64,000 nt of DNA. It comes from Cyanophora paradoxa. Lineage: Eukaryota > Glaucocystophyceae > Cyanophorales > Cyanophoraceae. How positions within the stretch are numbered: the stretch's first letter is position 1; each line of letters opens with the position of its first letter. Position numbers and translations under genes: made by a program. Below the pieces are notes generated by a model, which did not search any database, was not told the origin of the DNA, and worked only from the letters and a program-made list of their open reading frames with translations. Below are positions 38,901-47,194 of this stretch, one piece after another. The DNA lies in NCBI GenBank assembly GCA_004431415.1, contig QPMI01000581.1:1-64000 (forward strand), in the 5' to 3' direction.

Positions 38901-40156
38901 TACAAGCCCAGAACTACATAGATGAAACAGAACTTGATACAATCATTGCAGGTATAAATATTGGTGTAACAGGTGATTACCTTCCGCTAACAGGTGGGAT
39001 TATTGATGGAACAGTAACGGCATGTAACTTTTTTGTCCATACTGAATGTAATCAAACCTTCCCTGTGGTTCATCCAGGAGGTGAGTATGTGATACCTGAC
39101 GATCCAGCTATTATGCCTATAAAGATTGATCTACCATCTGATTATGTAGGAAGGGGAGAGCTAAAAACCATTTCTTTCACAGGAGACTACAATGATCTAA
39201 TTAATAAACCCACCGCAGCAAATCTACATCCTGTTGCATTTTCAGGTAGTTTCCTCGACCTTAATAATAGATCACACACCCATACAAAGGCAGAAATCAC
39301 AGATTTTGCACACACTCACACCAAATCCCAAATCACAGATTTTGCACACACCCATACCCGAGCAGATATTACTAATTTCGCTCACACTCATGTTAAATCA
39401 GAGATATTAGATCTCGGAAATGTTGCTTATGTAGGTCACACCCACACTAAGGCAGAGATTACAGATCTTGGAAATGTTGCGTATGTAGGTCACACCCACA
39501 CAAAGGCAGAGATTACAGATTTTGCACACACTCATGATTGGAATACAGATATTTATAACAAACCAGCGATTTTTTCGGGCAACTACAATGACCTGACCAA
39601 TAGACCAACTCTTGATCCTTTCACAGCCACCACAATCAGAGCCAACAACACAATGTATGTAGGATCAGGTCAGATTGTAGAACCAGCAGGACCTATGTTT
39701 GAAGAAACATGGTTCTTCCACAATTCGCAGAATTACTTTGATAAAACCTTACTTGTTCGTGGAAATGCCTATGCAAGAAATTTCTATGCTATGAACCCCT
39801 CAAATAATGCGACCATCAGTCGATGTATTACAGAGGCAGATCTTTCCAGTCAACTCAATGCATATTTTAATGGGAAAATCCAAGCAGGAACGTATGTTTA
39901 CACTACTCCTTATCTTTGGGCAAATCCTGACCATAGGTTTAACCTCACTATTAATTTCAACAGCAGCTTTGCTAACCCTCCTATTGTAACAACTGGTATA
40001 CAACACAATGAGACAGCCTACTACTATCGAATGTATGTTAGGCTTAAACAAGTTTACAGTAGCTATTTCACTTGTGAGCTTGACATAGTTCCATTAAGTT
40101 CTTTTGACAGACCAGGATTTCCAGTTACAATTCATTACATTGCTGTCGCAATTTAA
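35972..40156 (+). CDS. Giant fibre protein, element C (intact, 1394 aa)
   Basis: In order: N-terminal region with LGIRTRQWRNIHGSNVYANG (about 226-245); acidic LPDG repeats (about 340-385); HDW..I..P..FPP repeats (about 400-460); a module of about 210 residues starting FASAGN (about 465); nine or ten SNI(Y/W).(S/T/A) repeats (about 685-733); a second copy of the module starting FASAGD (about 788); HTHTKAEITDFAHTH repeats with HxH metal-binding pattern (about 1100-1190); and an H-type lectin-like tip (about 1310-1394). Longer than the B form by one duplicated module. The last ~200 codons are nearly identical at DNA level to B. A trimeric surface stalk with a sugar-binding tip is inferred. Confidence 0.8.
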   Translation: MSFNYPANLQTITGSGGKTNAKHVNFDNITIKGSASIDQSADKPSKTQSREHALSLNQTDPNREDVSIAFSLGDVKKNEVAEIKATRRQRKLKTSKTHPDIPTRFDSGRLVFNVQDEKGKQNTGLRIYNEGSTPIVESSEILQIGSFPNANQVCITNDVYPKDITYDFAKNEPFGFFTPKDVHEKKPSITINSSPTQPVAIHLHPDLVEMDRHLLPLVTNTKDLGIRTRQWRNIHGSNVYANGEKLVSEKTIREIFEHYGPVPVPFPLPWDPPDLTPKKEPGREYTADETVAFGQHLVSWEKVYNKPVFKDYKPPAEELLAPDINVIPLEHKECEDVEELPDGFDPNHMLYDRYEPFDEQLLPDGLNPPNIDYEQPHIPDEELLPDGLQPGFFDFTVDWRDIINKPETFPPDPHEHEWDDILNKPERFPPTEHRHDWEDLDNIPTEFPPADHRHNWDEIDEQPTFASAGNVLTDFQHGVSLYRNINIEERLQLNDHYLNRMGIEAGTGMEAELYIRPPRREGILPINGNFGLYETKPGIYLTSFYPEDIPMTEVLPPIPSLPLDPNSYDNKDAAIQINVTDVSDFDQSRPKLVFSRQRLLPNTFIGDRDDYRRCEVAWIKTNYNGGVGEGLLEINQRASAKNIHNEDISRVVTEDYLEEQGYIDEGELTNILSLFVIKNDTNLTVTSNIYTSNISASNIWASNIWTSNIWASNIYGSNIYTSNLWASNLYSSNLVVDYLTVNIEANLPHHPTSNVVLDWIANHTHTKDEIEDFAHRHMWSEIDDQPKFASAGDVFDTTHGVTLYQSNTIPERLRLDEYYVNRKGIDAGTTMEGELYIRPPTRMQMIAAGGNFGLMDTKPGIYLTSYYADDIPMTDSLILSLPSDPANYDDKDAAIQINVTDVSDLDSSRPKLIFTRERLLPNALIGNRDDYKRCEISWIKTNYNDGVGEGLLEINQRASAKNIHNETISRIVTEDYLQAQNYIDETELDTIIAGINIGVTGDYLPLTGGIIDGTVTACNFFVHTECNQTFPVVHPGGEYVIPDDPAIMPIKIDLPSDYVGRGELKTISFTGDYNDLINKPTAANLHPVAFSGSFLDLNNRSHTHTKAEITDFAHTHTKSQITDFAHTHTRADITNFAHTHVKSEILDLGNVAYVGHTHTKAEITDLGNVAYVGHTHTKAEITDFAHTHDWNTDIYNKPAIFSGNYNDLTNRPTLDPFTATTIRANNTMYVGSGQIVEPAGPMFEETWFFHNSQNYFDKTLLVRGNAYARNFYAMNPSNNATISRCITEADLSSQLNAYFNGKIQAGTYVYTTPYLWANPDHRFNLTINFNSSFANPPIVTTGIQHNETAYYYRMYVRLKQVYSSYFTCELDIVPLSSFDRPGFPVTIHYIAVAI

Positions 40157-40175
40157 CTATTTCGTAATTATAAAG

Positions 40176-41246
40176 ATGACCTCTCTATTAGAAATCCCAA
40201 ATTATGAACTTGCAGCCAAATCACTCCATAGCACCTCTCATGGAGTAGTTGATTCAACACCTGGGTATATTTGCACTGAAACTTCAAGTAATACCTCTTT
40301 CACAGAGAATAATATACTCAGAGTCAAAGAGATTAGATGTGATCGAAATGGAGGCAAGATTAGAACCACAGGCATTATAATCTCGAATAAAAATCAAGTC
40401 CAATCAGGTCAGGTAGTCCCGGATTCAGCAATATATGATAATGTGGGTGGAGTCACCACAGCACAGATAGTGACTTTTGGGAACACAAGCAATAATTCCG
40501 CTCTTGTAGTCAAGAGTGGAGGAGCCTACATTGGTGATGGAGCAATTGTGGTGGGGACTGTCACAGCAAATCAATTTAATGTGAATGGAACAAGTTCATT
40601 TACAGGATTGATGACCTTCAATGGTGGACTCTCGGGAACTGTTAGCGTTGAAACTCGAAAAGCAACCACAAGAGTTCAAACACCTGAGATAGACAATGGG
40701 ACAAATGTGAATATGAATTACAAACGAAACGGAGATACCATTTTCACTCTCGAAAAGACAATAACAGATCTGAATGTAATCACAATCCCGGAAAATAGTG
40801 GTCTGAAACGAACCTATTGTCCAAGAATGAATATATCAAGACAAGCTCCTGGTATGACAGGGACAGTAATACTTAACAATGCAACAGCATTTTCCTTTAC
40901 AGGTGGAGCTTATTTTGTAAACAATGAGGGAAACTTTGCATCCACAAAATTTACAGCTCCTGTTTCCGGAGTATATAGGGTGTTCTTTGCATGTATGAGA
41001 GCTGGCACAACCTCTTATACTCATATTGCTACCAGCATTTATTTAAATGGAAATCCTACAACCCTCCAAACAAGGGTTTCAATGCCGTCCGCGGGGATTT
41101 CTAATACATTTGTAACTCCAATTTCATTTGAAGTTTTACTTTCTCTTATTCAAGGTGACTCCTTTGATATGCGCAATAGTTCTGGTGCCACTCTTCAATT
41201 TGATATCAGATACTATCTTTCTTGTGATCTTGTTAGTGCTACATAA
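40176..41246 (+). CDS. Fibre/head family protein with C1q-like head (356 aa), element C
   Basis: Starts MTSLLEIPNYE directly after ATTATAAAG and ends FDIRYYLSCDLVSAT. The N-terminal shared module (RVKEIRCDRNGGKIRTTG, VKSGGAYIGDG) joins a coiled or linker part and then C1q-like strands (FTAPVSGVYRVFFACM). Intact. The DNA is about 90 percent identical to the B copy, closer than the early parts of the fibre gene. Confidence 0.68.
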   Translation: MTSLLEIPNYELAAKSLHSTSHGVVDSTPGYICTETSSNTSFTENNILRVKEIRCDRNGGKIRTTGIIISNKNQVQSGQVVPDSAIYDNVGGVTTAQIVTFGNTSNNSALVVKSGGAYIGDGAIVVGTVTANQFNVNGTSSFTGLMTFNGGLSGTVSVETRKATTRVQTPEIDNGTNVNMNYKRNGDTIFTLEKTITDLNVITIPENSGLKRTYCPRMNISRQAPGMTGTVILNNATAFSFTGGAYFVNNEGNFASTKFTAPVSGVYRVFFACMRAGTTSYTHIATSIYLNGNPTTLQTRVSMPSAGISNTFVTPISFEVLLSLIQGDSFDMRNSSGATLQFDIRYYLSCDLVSAT

Positions 41247-41268
41247 TATTATCTGTATAGTATAAAGA

Positions 41269-42290
41269 ATGTCTACACAAATTGCTGTTCCTGTTTTCTG
41301 TTATGCCGCCCCAAAAATACATCAACTGAACCATACAGTAACAGATGCAACACCTGGGTTTATTTGCACAGAAACAACAGGGGCTGATTCGTTTTCACAG
41401 AACTCTGTGATTAGATGTAAAGAAATTCGATGTGATCGCAATGGGGGAAAAGTGAGAACCACAGGTCTCATTGTATCTAACAAGAACCAAGTCCAATCAG
41501 GTCAAATTGTTTCAGATACAGCAATTTATGACAATGTGGGAGGGTTCACCACACCCAAAATAGTTACTTTTGATAATACAATTAATAATGCTGCTCTTTC
41601 AGTTAGAAGTGGAGGGGCATATATTGGAGATGGGGCAAGGATTGATGGAACTCTAACAGCCAATCAAGTGAACATTACAGGAACAAGCACATTTACAGGT
41701 TCAGTAACAGCCCATGGAGGCATAAGTATTCCAGAAACAACACAATCGATAATAACAGCAACTTCCAAGGTGGTTACACCTGAGATCGATACAGGAGCAA
41801 ATGTGAATCTTGTTTTGAAACGCAACAGTGATATTGTGGCTACTCTGGAAACCAATCGCTTGACAATTAATACAAATTGTTATTTAAAATATGACTATCA
41901 GCCTCGATTTTCTGTTCAACTTAATTATCCTCATGTTGCTACCAGTGAAACTGCACTTATCAATTGGGGAGTAGTGTTTCTGAATAATAGGGATGGATTC
42001 AATGTGACTAATGGAAGGTTCACAGCTCCTGTTGCGGGTCATTACAGATTTACAGCATATACCCACTCAACATCAAGTAATCCAATAAGTCTCTCTTTAA
42101 AAGTAAATGACCAAGACCCAGGGGTCAAAGTATTATAACACAAAATAACTCCACTCTCACGAATAAACCGCTTTACATTAGTGTAATTCTCAACATTGCT
42201 ATGGGTGAGTATGTAACACTTGTAACAAATAATGGGGGTAGCTACACAAATCGAACAACATTCACAGGTGAGCTTCTCAGTCTCACATAA
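41269..42290 (+). CDS. Fibre/head family protein with C1q-like head, element C (one frameshift)
   Basis: Starts MSTQIAVPVFCYAA. Shared module, linker and C1q-like head (GRFTAPVAGHYRFTAYTHS). A break near 42121, where GGGG stands for GGGGG in element B, ends the frame at 42138, about 50 codons early; the homologous frame continues to 42290. This is the only break found in element C and it is a homopolymer difference. The element B copy is intact at this position but broken elsewhere. Confidence 0.65.
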
Positions 42291-42311
42291 TTTTCTCTCT
42301 ATAAAATAGGA

Positions 42312-42578
42312 ATGTCGAATATATACCAAGTGGCTCTCTCAGATATTGAAAAGTTGGGAATGGAATATTGCGCTGCTTCTGTTCAGGATTGGATTGATAA
42401 TGTTGTTCATAACAGGGCAAGAATCGCAATCGATGATATTGTTCAAAAAGAAATTCAATCTTGCATCTCATCAGGAGTTCAGATACCAACCTCTAAGGAA
42501 GCGATTGTATTACAGGCATTCCAAAGGGGAACTGTAAAGAAAGGCATCGAGTATAACAATGTCACAGAAGAGCAATGA
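42312..42578 (+). CDS. Small phage-like conserved protein (88 aa), element C
   Basis: Starts MSNIYQVALSD after TATAAAATAGGA. About 90 percent identical to 11099-11365 in element B. The segment VQDWIDNVVHNRARIAIDDI resembles a small conserved protein of phage structural regions. Function unknown. Its end overlaps the longest open frame of the next gene. Confidence 0.5.
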   Translation: MSNIYQVALSDIEKLGMEYCAASVQDWIDNVVHNRARIAIDDIVQKEIQSCISSGVQIPTSKEAIVLQAFQRGTVKKGIEYNNVTEEQ

Positions 42579-42613
42579 ACATTATTTTTCTTTCCTTCTT
42601 AGTAAAAGAAGCA

Positions 42614-43456
42614 ATGGGTGAATACAATCGTGTGCAATTGCCCGTTTACGCTTTGGGATCGCCCGCCGTCCACTTTCGACAACATGAGGTAGCCGACGAA
42701 ATCCGTGGTGTGGAATCTACGGAACGCGCTAATTCCGCGAATGCATTCGATAAAAACAGTATGATACGTGTGAAAGAACTACGAGCCGACAAGAATTCGG
42801 GAGTGGTTAAAACGACTCAGCTTCTTGTAACAAATGCAAATTTTAACGCGGGTATTGGGCAACCTGATGCATGGGGTGTGGATATTAGAACGTTAGATTT
42901 TGACGGAGAACGTGCCGCCGCTGTTGTCCGATCAGGTGGCGCTGTTATTGGTGGAGGTTGTCGTGTGTCGGGTATGCTTGCATCCTCTGTTGCTGTTACC
43001 GATATTCCCGATACTCTACCTGAGCATGCGGAGAATCCGCAACGTATCCGTATGTATACCCCATGTGGAGATTATCCGTATGTGTTTGGAATGGTCAGAG
43101 TTGGGGTAGATAACGTAAATGCAACACAACCCGATGGAATTATGGGAAATTGGTTATTACCAAATATTGCTATTCCTAAATCTATTGAGTCTATATGTCG
43201 TTCACAAAATGGTATTATCGGACCGGCTTATACTTTCTTTGTTCAGGGAATCGGACGCGGTAGAGGTTGGGTGGAATTCGACAACCAGAACCCCGCTACG
43301 TTTAATGTTTGGACGACAGAAGTAGGAGGTTACGATATTCTCATTTTCGGAATGCGAACAGATCCAGCGGCTGTGGCGGCTACACGTGGTCTCAATCCCG
43401 ATAACAACCTAAATAACTTCTACGATGATCCGTTCCCAGGTGATCCCACACCATAA
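42614..43456 (+). CDS. Fibre/head family protein (280 aa), element C
   Basis: The start is taken at MGEYNRVQLPVYALG because it aligns with the B orthologue (10209-11063) and lies after TTAGTAAAAGAAGC; an in-frame ATG exists at 42575. Shared module (RVKELRADKNSGVVKTTQLL, TNANF, RSGGAVIGGG) with a distinct C-terminal part ending GDPTP. Codon use is again CpG-rich here, unlike the block just before it, marking the end of the segment that resembles element B. Confidence 0.6.
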   Translation: MGEYNRVQLPVYALGSPAVHFRQHEVADEIRGVESTERANSANAFDKNSMIRVKELRADKNSGVVKTTQLLVTNANFNAGIGQPDAWGVDIRTLDFDGERAAAVVRSGGAVIGGGCRVSGMLASSVAVTDIPDTLPEHAENPQRIRMYTPCGDYPYVFGMVRVGVDNVNATQPDGIMGNWLLPNIAIPKSIESICRSQNGIIGPAYTFFVQGIGRGRGWVEFDNQNPATFNVWTTEVGGYDILIFGMRTDPAAVAATRGLNPDNNLNNFYDDPFPGDPTP

Positions 43457-43475
43457 TTATGTTTCAATATATTAA

Positions 43476-44321
43476 ATGGCGGCACCTGCACCTCCTGAGC
43501 GTATTTTAACAGCGCAACTTTCATTAGCCGCGCCGGCAAATCACGTATTACAACATGCCGTTATCGATAATGTCGATGGTTTAGAATCTACCGAACTTGC
43601 ACCTACTCTTAATACTTTTGGTGATACGCATAAATTGCGACTGAAAGAGTTAAGATGTGATAAAAACAATGGCATCGTGAAAACTACGAAACTCCTTGTA
43701 ACAAATGCAAACTTTAACGCTTTTTATGGAGATCCCGATAGTTATAATGATGATAACAAGGTTACTAACTTTGCTTATGAATCGAGAAACGGAGCGATTA
43801 AATGTAGATCGGGAGGCGCTTACATTGGTGATGGTCTCAGAGTAGGTGGTATCATTGGAGCGCCTCTATTGGTAAATGACCAACCAAACCCCGACGATGA
43901 GAACACACGAATTAGGACATATTGCCCAGGTATGAATGAACCTTACATTATTAAAATTTACACGATTATTATTAGTTTACAAACAGCGGTAGCCGATGTT
44001 TTAGAACCGTTGGGAAATCATTATAGATATAGAGACACGATACCTGAGGACATTTACGCATTATGTAGAAGAACCGATGGAGCAAGACCACGCCTTACGA
44101 TACATATTATTCCCATAGATAATTTTGGTCAGGCGTTTCACTCAATACCTCTTTTAGATACACAAGATAACCAATTTATAATAAGAGCTACACAACTCGG
44201 AAATTATAGAGTTATTATGTATGCCGAAAGAAACGACGCAATCGCAACAGCTAACCGATTCGGTCAATATCTTAATACCAATCTATACAATCCCGTCGGC
44301 GGTAGCGATCCACAACCATAA
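43476..44321 (+). CDS. Fibre/head family protein (281 aa), element C
   Basis: Orthologue of 8808-9641. Shared module (LRLKELRCDKNNGIVKTTKL, TNANF, SGGAYIGDG). The C-terminal half differs from B more than the N-terminal half does, as expected if heads adapt to hosts. ATATATTAA precedes the ATG. The HNH gene present between the two B paralogues is absent here; the gap is 19 bp. Confidence 0.6.
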   Translation: MAAPAPPERILTAQLSLAAPANHVLQHAVIDNVDGLESTELAPTLNTFGDTHKLRLKELRCDKNNGIVKTTKLLVTNANFNAFYGDPDSYNDDNKVTNFAYESRNGAIKCRSGGAYIGDGLRVGGIIGAPLLVNDQPNPDDENTRIRTYCPGMNEPYIIKIYTIIISLQTAVADVLEPLGNHYRYRDTIPEDIYALCRRTDGARPRLTIHIIPIDNFGQAFHSIPLLDTQDNQFIIRATQLGNYRVIMYAERNDAIATANRFGQYLNTNLYNPVGGSDPQP

Positions 44322-44341
44322 ATCTAAGGTATATATAGGGA

Positions 44342-44614
44342 ATGGATGAAAAAACGAAAAGATTCATTGAGTCTGCTATTATGGTTCATGGTTACAACAA
44401 GTTCGATTACACCGAAACTGTCTATAAAAAGGCGCAAGAGAAGGTATCGGTGAGATGCCTACAATGTAATAAAGTCTTTCAGACTTACGGATTTAATCAC
44501 ATTAAGGGATCGGGTTGCCGACAGTGTTCCAAGAAACATTCTCATGCATACAGAAAAAAGACTACATGGGGAATAGTTATAGAAGAGAGACCGATTATGT
44601 TGTATTTTGATTAA
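44342..44614 (+). CDS. Small single zinc-ribbon protein, element C
   Basis: 90 residues, orthologue of 8513-8785. FIESAIMVHGYNKFDYTET is followed by CLQCNK and CRQCSKKH. One unit of the repeat that occurs three times in the element B nuclease (47195-48136). A nucleic acid-binding role is inferred; no catalytic domain is present. Both ends keep their lengths between elements, so it is not merely a nuclease remnant. Confidence 0.6.
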   Translation: MDEKTKRFIESAIMVHGYNKFDYTETVYKKAQEKVSVRCLQCNKVFQTYGFNHIKGSGCRQCSKKHSHAYRKKTTWGIVIEERPIMLYFD

Positions 44615-44760
44615 AGTTTCGAAAGAGAAATGAGCATCTTTCCACATTTACCTTTGGTTATTATACAAGTATCAAAGCAACTCGGACATGTTTTATGATA
44701 ATATACCATTATGATATCGACCAACTCATACGGAAACACTTTCGCTAAGATGGTTCGCAT
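44611..44760 (-). CDS. Possible 49-residue Cys-rich protein, element C
   Basis: An open frame on the reverse strand in the gap between the zinc-ribbon and AdoMetDC genes: MRTILAKVFPYELVDIIM, then HKTCPSCFDTC and KGKCGKM, a possible zinc-binding set. TATATAG lies about 30 bp upstream of its start. Its end overlaps the end of the convergent gene by 4 bp. There is no counterpart in element B, where the gap is only 29 bp, so support is limited to composition and position. Confidence 0.35.
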   Translation of the reverse strand: MRTILAKVFPYELVDIIMVYYHKTCPSCFDTCIITKGKCGKMLISLSKL

Positions 44761-44800
44761 CCTTCTAATTTCGTTTTTAATTTTTCTATATAATTCATAA

Positions 44801-45199
44801 ATGAATCATCGGGGATTTCACGTGATGTTGGATTACAAATTCGGAAAGGAGATCGCGATAGGAATGGAGAGCTTGGAGATCACAACAAGATGGTTAATGC
44901 ATTTTTTACAATCTATTATTCAAGAGCAAGGTATTCGAGTAGTTCACAAGCATTGCGAGATTTTCGATGGTGGTGTTTCGCCACCGGGTTTTGCGATGGT
45001 TCTTCTATTAGATGAAAGCCATTGCACCGCTCATTGTTACTCCGATCAAGGAATGTTAGCAATTGATTTATTCACTTGCGGAACGGAAGCGGAAAGTAAG
45101 ACCTCAGTAATATCACAATTGATAGATGAGAGAATAACAGAGATCTTTTCAGGGTTGGAGAAAGCGGAGAAGCATAGAGTGACGCGATTTCCGAGTTGA
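44801..45199 (+). CDS. S-adenosylmethionine decarboxylase-like protein (SpeD/SpeH type), element C
   Basis: 132 residues. GFHVMLDYKFG, KHCEIFD, DESH with the putative pyruvoyl-forming serine, AHC histidine and DLFTCG cysteine are in family order; DLFTCG is even closer to the usual bacterial motif than the B copy (DIFSCG). The catalytic set is kept although other positions differ widely, which points to selection for function. It would supply decarboxylated AdoMet for polyamine synthesis, and polyamines could neutralise packaged DNA; that link is inference. It is the last gene before the right end, as in B. Confidence 0.87.
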   Translation: MNHRGFHVMLDYKFGKEIAIGMESLEITTRWLMHFLQSIIQEQGIRVVHKHCEIFDGGVSPPGFAMVLLLDESHCTAHCYSDQGMLAIDLFTCGTEAESKTSVISQLIDERITEIFSGLEKAEKHRVTRFPS

Positions 45200-45273
45200 T
45201 CTTACTTATAAAACAAAGAATTCATTCTTTTCTTACTATAAATGGTAACAGATAACAAAGGTAACAGATTTAT

Positions 45274-45600
45274 TCTTATTTTCAGTAAGGGTAACAGAGG
45301 TAACGGATTTTGCGCAACTTTTTGAAAATCTCGATCTTAGGGGAAAGGTTGGGAAAAATCCGTTACCTCTGTTACCCTCAATTGTTTATCATTAAACAAA
45401 GATTAATTATTCAAGAACTCATTACTTATTATGGTAAGGGTAACAGATTCATTCTTATTTTCAGTAAGGGTAACAGATTTTAATTGAGGTAACGGATTTA
45501 ATCGAGGGTAACAGAGGTAACGGATTTTGCGCAACTTTTTGAAAATCTCGATCTTAGGGGAAAGGTTGGGAAAAATCCGTTACCTCTGTTACCCTCAATT
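45274..45600. repeat. Two iteron hairpins near the right end (element C)
   Basis: Stem-loops at about 45290-45380 and 45503-45600 repeat the module at 28634-28738: GGTAACAGAGGTAACGGATT arms and nearly the same loop (TTTTTGAAAATC, CTTAGGGGA). TTTTCAGTAAGG boxes lie to the left of each (about 45279 and 45459). They follow the AdoMetDC gene, as does the element B hairpin. Confidence 0.85.
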
Positions 45601-45661
45601 AATTGAGATTGATACACCTAAGATACAATGTTTTTACAGTAAAAAACAGAATCCAATCTTA

Positions 45662-46380
45662 TCAATTGTTTAATTGGACATAATGCAACTCTGGGGTCAT
45701 TTTTGATACAGTAAAAATCTCAACCGAATCTCATCGATTGTTTAATTGGACATAATGCAGTAACCATCTCTTCCAACAAAATACGCCGCAATCTCATCAA
45801 TTGTTTAATTGGACATAATGCAGTAACCATCTCTTCCAACAAAATACGCCGCAATCTCATCGATTGTTTAATTGGACATAATGCAGTAACCATCTCTTCC
45901 AACAAAATACGCCGCAATCTCATCGATTGTTTAATTGGACATAAGGCAGTAACCATCTAATCCAACAAAATACGCCGCAATCTCAACGATTGTTTAATTG
46001 GACATAATGCAGTAACGAGTGAATTATTTTCATCCGATATTTCATCGATTGTTTAATTGGACATAATGCAGTAACGAGTGAATTATTTTCATCCGATATC
46101 TCATCGATTGTTTAATTGGACATAATGCAGTAACAAGTGAATTATTTTCAACCGATATATCATCGATTGTTTAATTGGACATAATGCAGTAACCATCTCT
46201 TCCAACAAAATATGCTGCAATCTCATCGATTGTTCAATTGGACATAATGCAGTAACGAGTGAATTATTTTCAACCGATATATCATCGATTGTTTAATTGG
46301 ACATAATGCAGTAACGAGTGAATTATTTTCAACCGATATTTCATCGATTGTTCAATTGGACATAATGCAACTCTGTGTGA
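45662..46380. repeat. Iteron array, twelve units of about 60 bp (right end, element C)
   Basis: Twelve copies of TTAATTGGACATAATGCA (some with TTCAATT) with preceding TCATCGATTG, joined by two spacer types in mixed order. Five units near the end pair with the left TIR; the other seven extend the array inward only on this side. One unit reads ATAAGGCAG instead of ATAATGCAG. Confidence 0.9.
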
Positions 46381-46814
46381 ATTTTTGCGATTTCCGATAG
46401 AATGGGCGGTGGACTACTTCAATCGTGATTATATCAATCGTGATTATATCATAAATTTATGTTCCTTCAATCGAGATTATATCAAATTTGCATATTAATC
46501 GCGTTTATTACGTTAAAATCACACATAGAGAAACGCGGCGTTTAAACCGGAGGCAAGATCTAATTAAGATCCAGTTATATTATTCGGAAAATTATACAAA
46601 TTCACGATTGATTTAAGTAAGACAAATCGAAATTAAGATAAATTTACCATAGAACATCAATAAATTATAAATGAAATACACAAAAATCAAAATATTTAAA
46701 TAATTCGATAGATTTCACACAGATTATCGATTGATTGATACAAAATATACGAGAGATATAAACAAGATCAATTAAGATACGCCGAGGGTTTAAACGCCGC
46801 GTTTCTCTATGTGT
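46075..46814. repeat. Right terminal inverted repeat of element C
   Basis: Reverse complement of 21501-22240. The terminal module 46521-46814 (294 bp) begins with an inverted copy of the end, ACACATAGAGAAACGCGGCG. It contains GAGGCAAGATCTAATT and GTTATATTATTCGGAAAA, also present in the element B end. Confidence 0.93.
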
Positions 46815-46820
46815 GTGCTG
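46815..46820. repeat. Target site duplication of element C, right copy (GTGCTG)
   Basis: Direct repeat of 21495-21500, followed by AGCTAATTGCTG, the continuation of the MCP gene. Confidence 0.95.
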
Positions 46821-47083
46821 AGCTAATTGCTGATGCCTTCAAATGCTCTAACATGGATAAGGTTGCTGATCGCTATGTCCTTTCAGGATTGCCTTTCTGC
46901 CTTGATGGAGAAAAGGCGATTCGAAATATTGCCCAGTCTGGTTATGTTGATTTAACAAATTCCTCCTCTTCATTCCTCACCCTCTACATGCCTTCAGATA
47001 AGGTAATCGATGTTAATGTTCGCGCTCTCATGCATAGCTTTATTATTGTCGACAAAGACGGATTAAGGCGTATCAATCTTTAG
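46821..47083 (+). pseudogene. Major capsid protein, element B, 3' part
   Basis: Continues the MCP frame from 21500 after removal of element C and one GTGCTG: the codon split G|AG joins to give KGAELIADAF. It encodes the last ~87 residues, with DLTNSSSSFLTLYMPSDK and RALMHSFIIVDKDG, ending RRINL and TAG. No frameshift is seen, so the interruption by C is the only visible lesion of this gene, which suggests C arrived recently. Confidence 0.88.
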
Positions 47084-47194
47084 AGTCTACAGTGAAGATT
47101 GTATGTATTCATTGGAGTTTTCTGCAAAAAATGATTTCGTTTTATCTTCTTCTCATCATTTAAAGAGAAGTCATATTTAGAATATAAAAGCAAT

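Larger units (their letters stand above)
21501..46814. mobile_element. Element C (complete Polinton-like element, 25,314 bp)
   Basis: Perfect structural integrity: termini ACACATAG...CTATGTGT, 740-bp inverted repeats, 6-bp target duplication GTGCTG. It encodes MCP, ATPase, five small proteins, primase-helicase, polymerase, integrase, lipase, giant fibre, four head-family proteins, a phage-like small protein, zinc ribbon, AdoMetDC and a possible 49-residue protein. Only one frame break is seen (near 42121). It is richer in CpG than elements A and B. It lacks the two candidate minor capsid genes. Confidence 0.95.

Noticed and set aside
45720-45956. Open reverse frame across the right iteron array
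   Set aside because: Product is a translation of the 60-bp DNA repeat.
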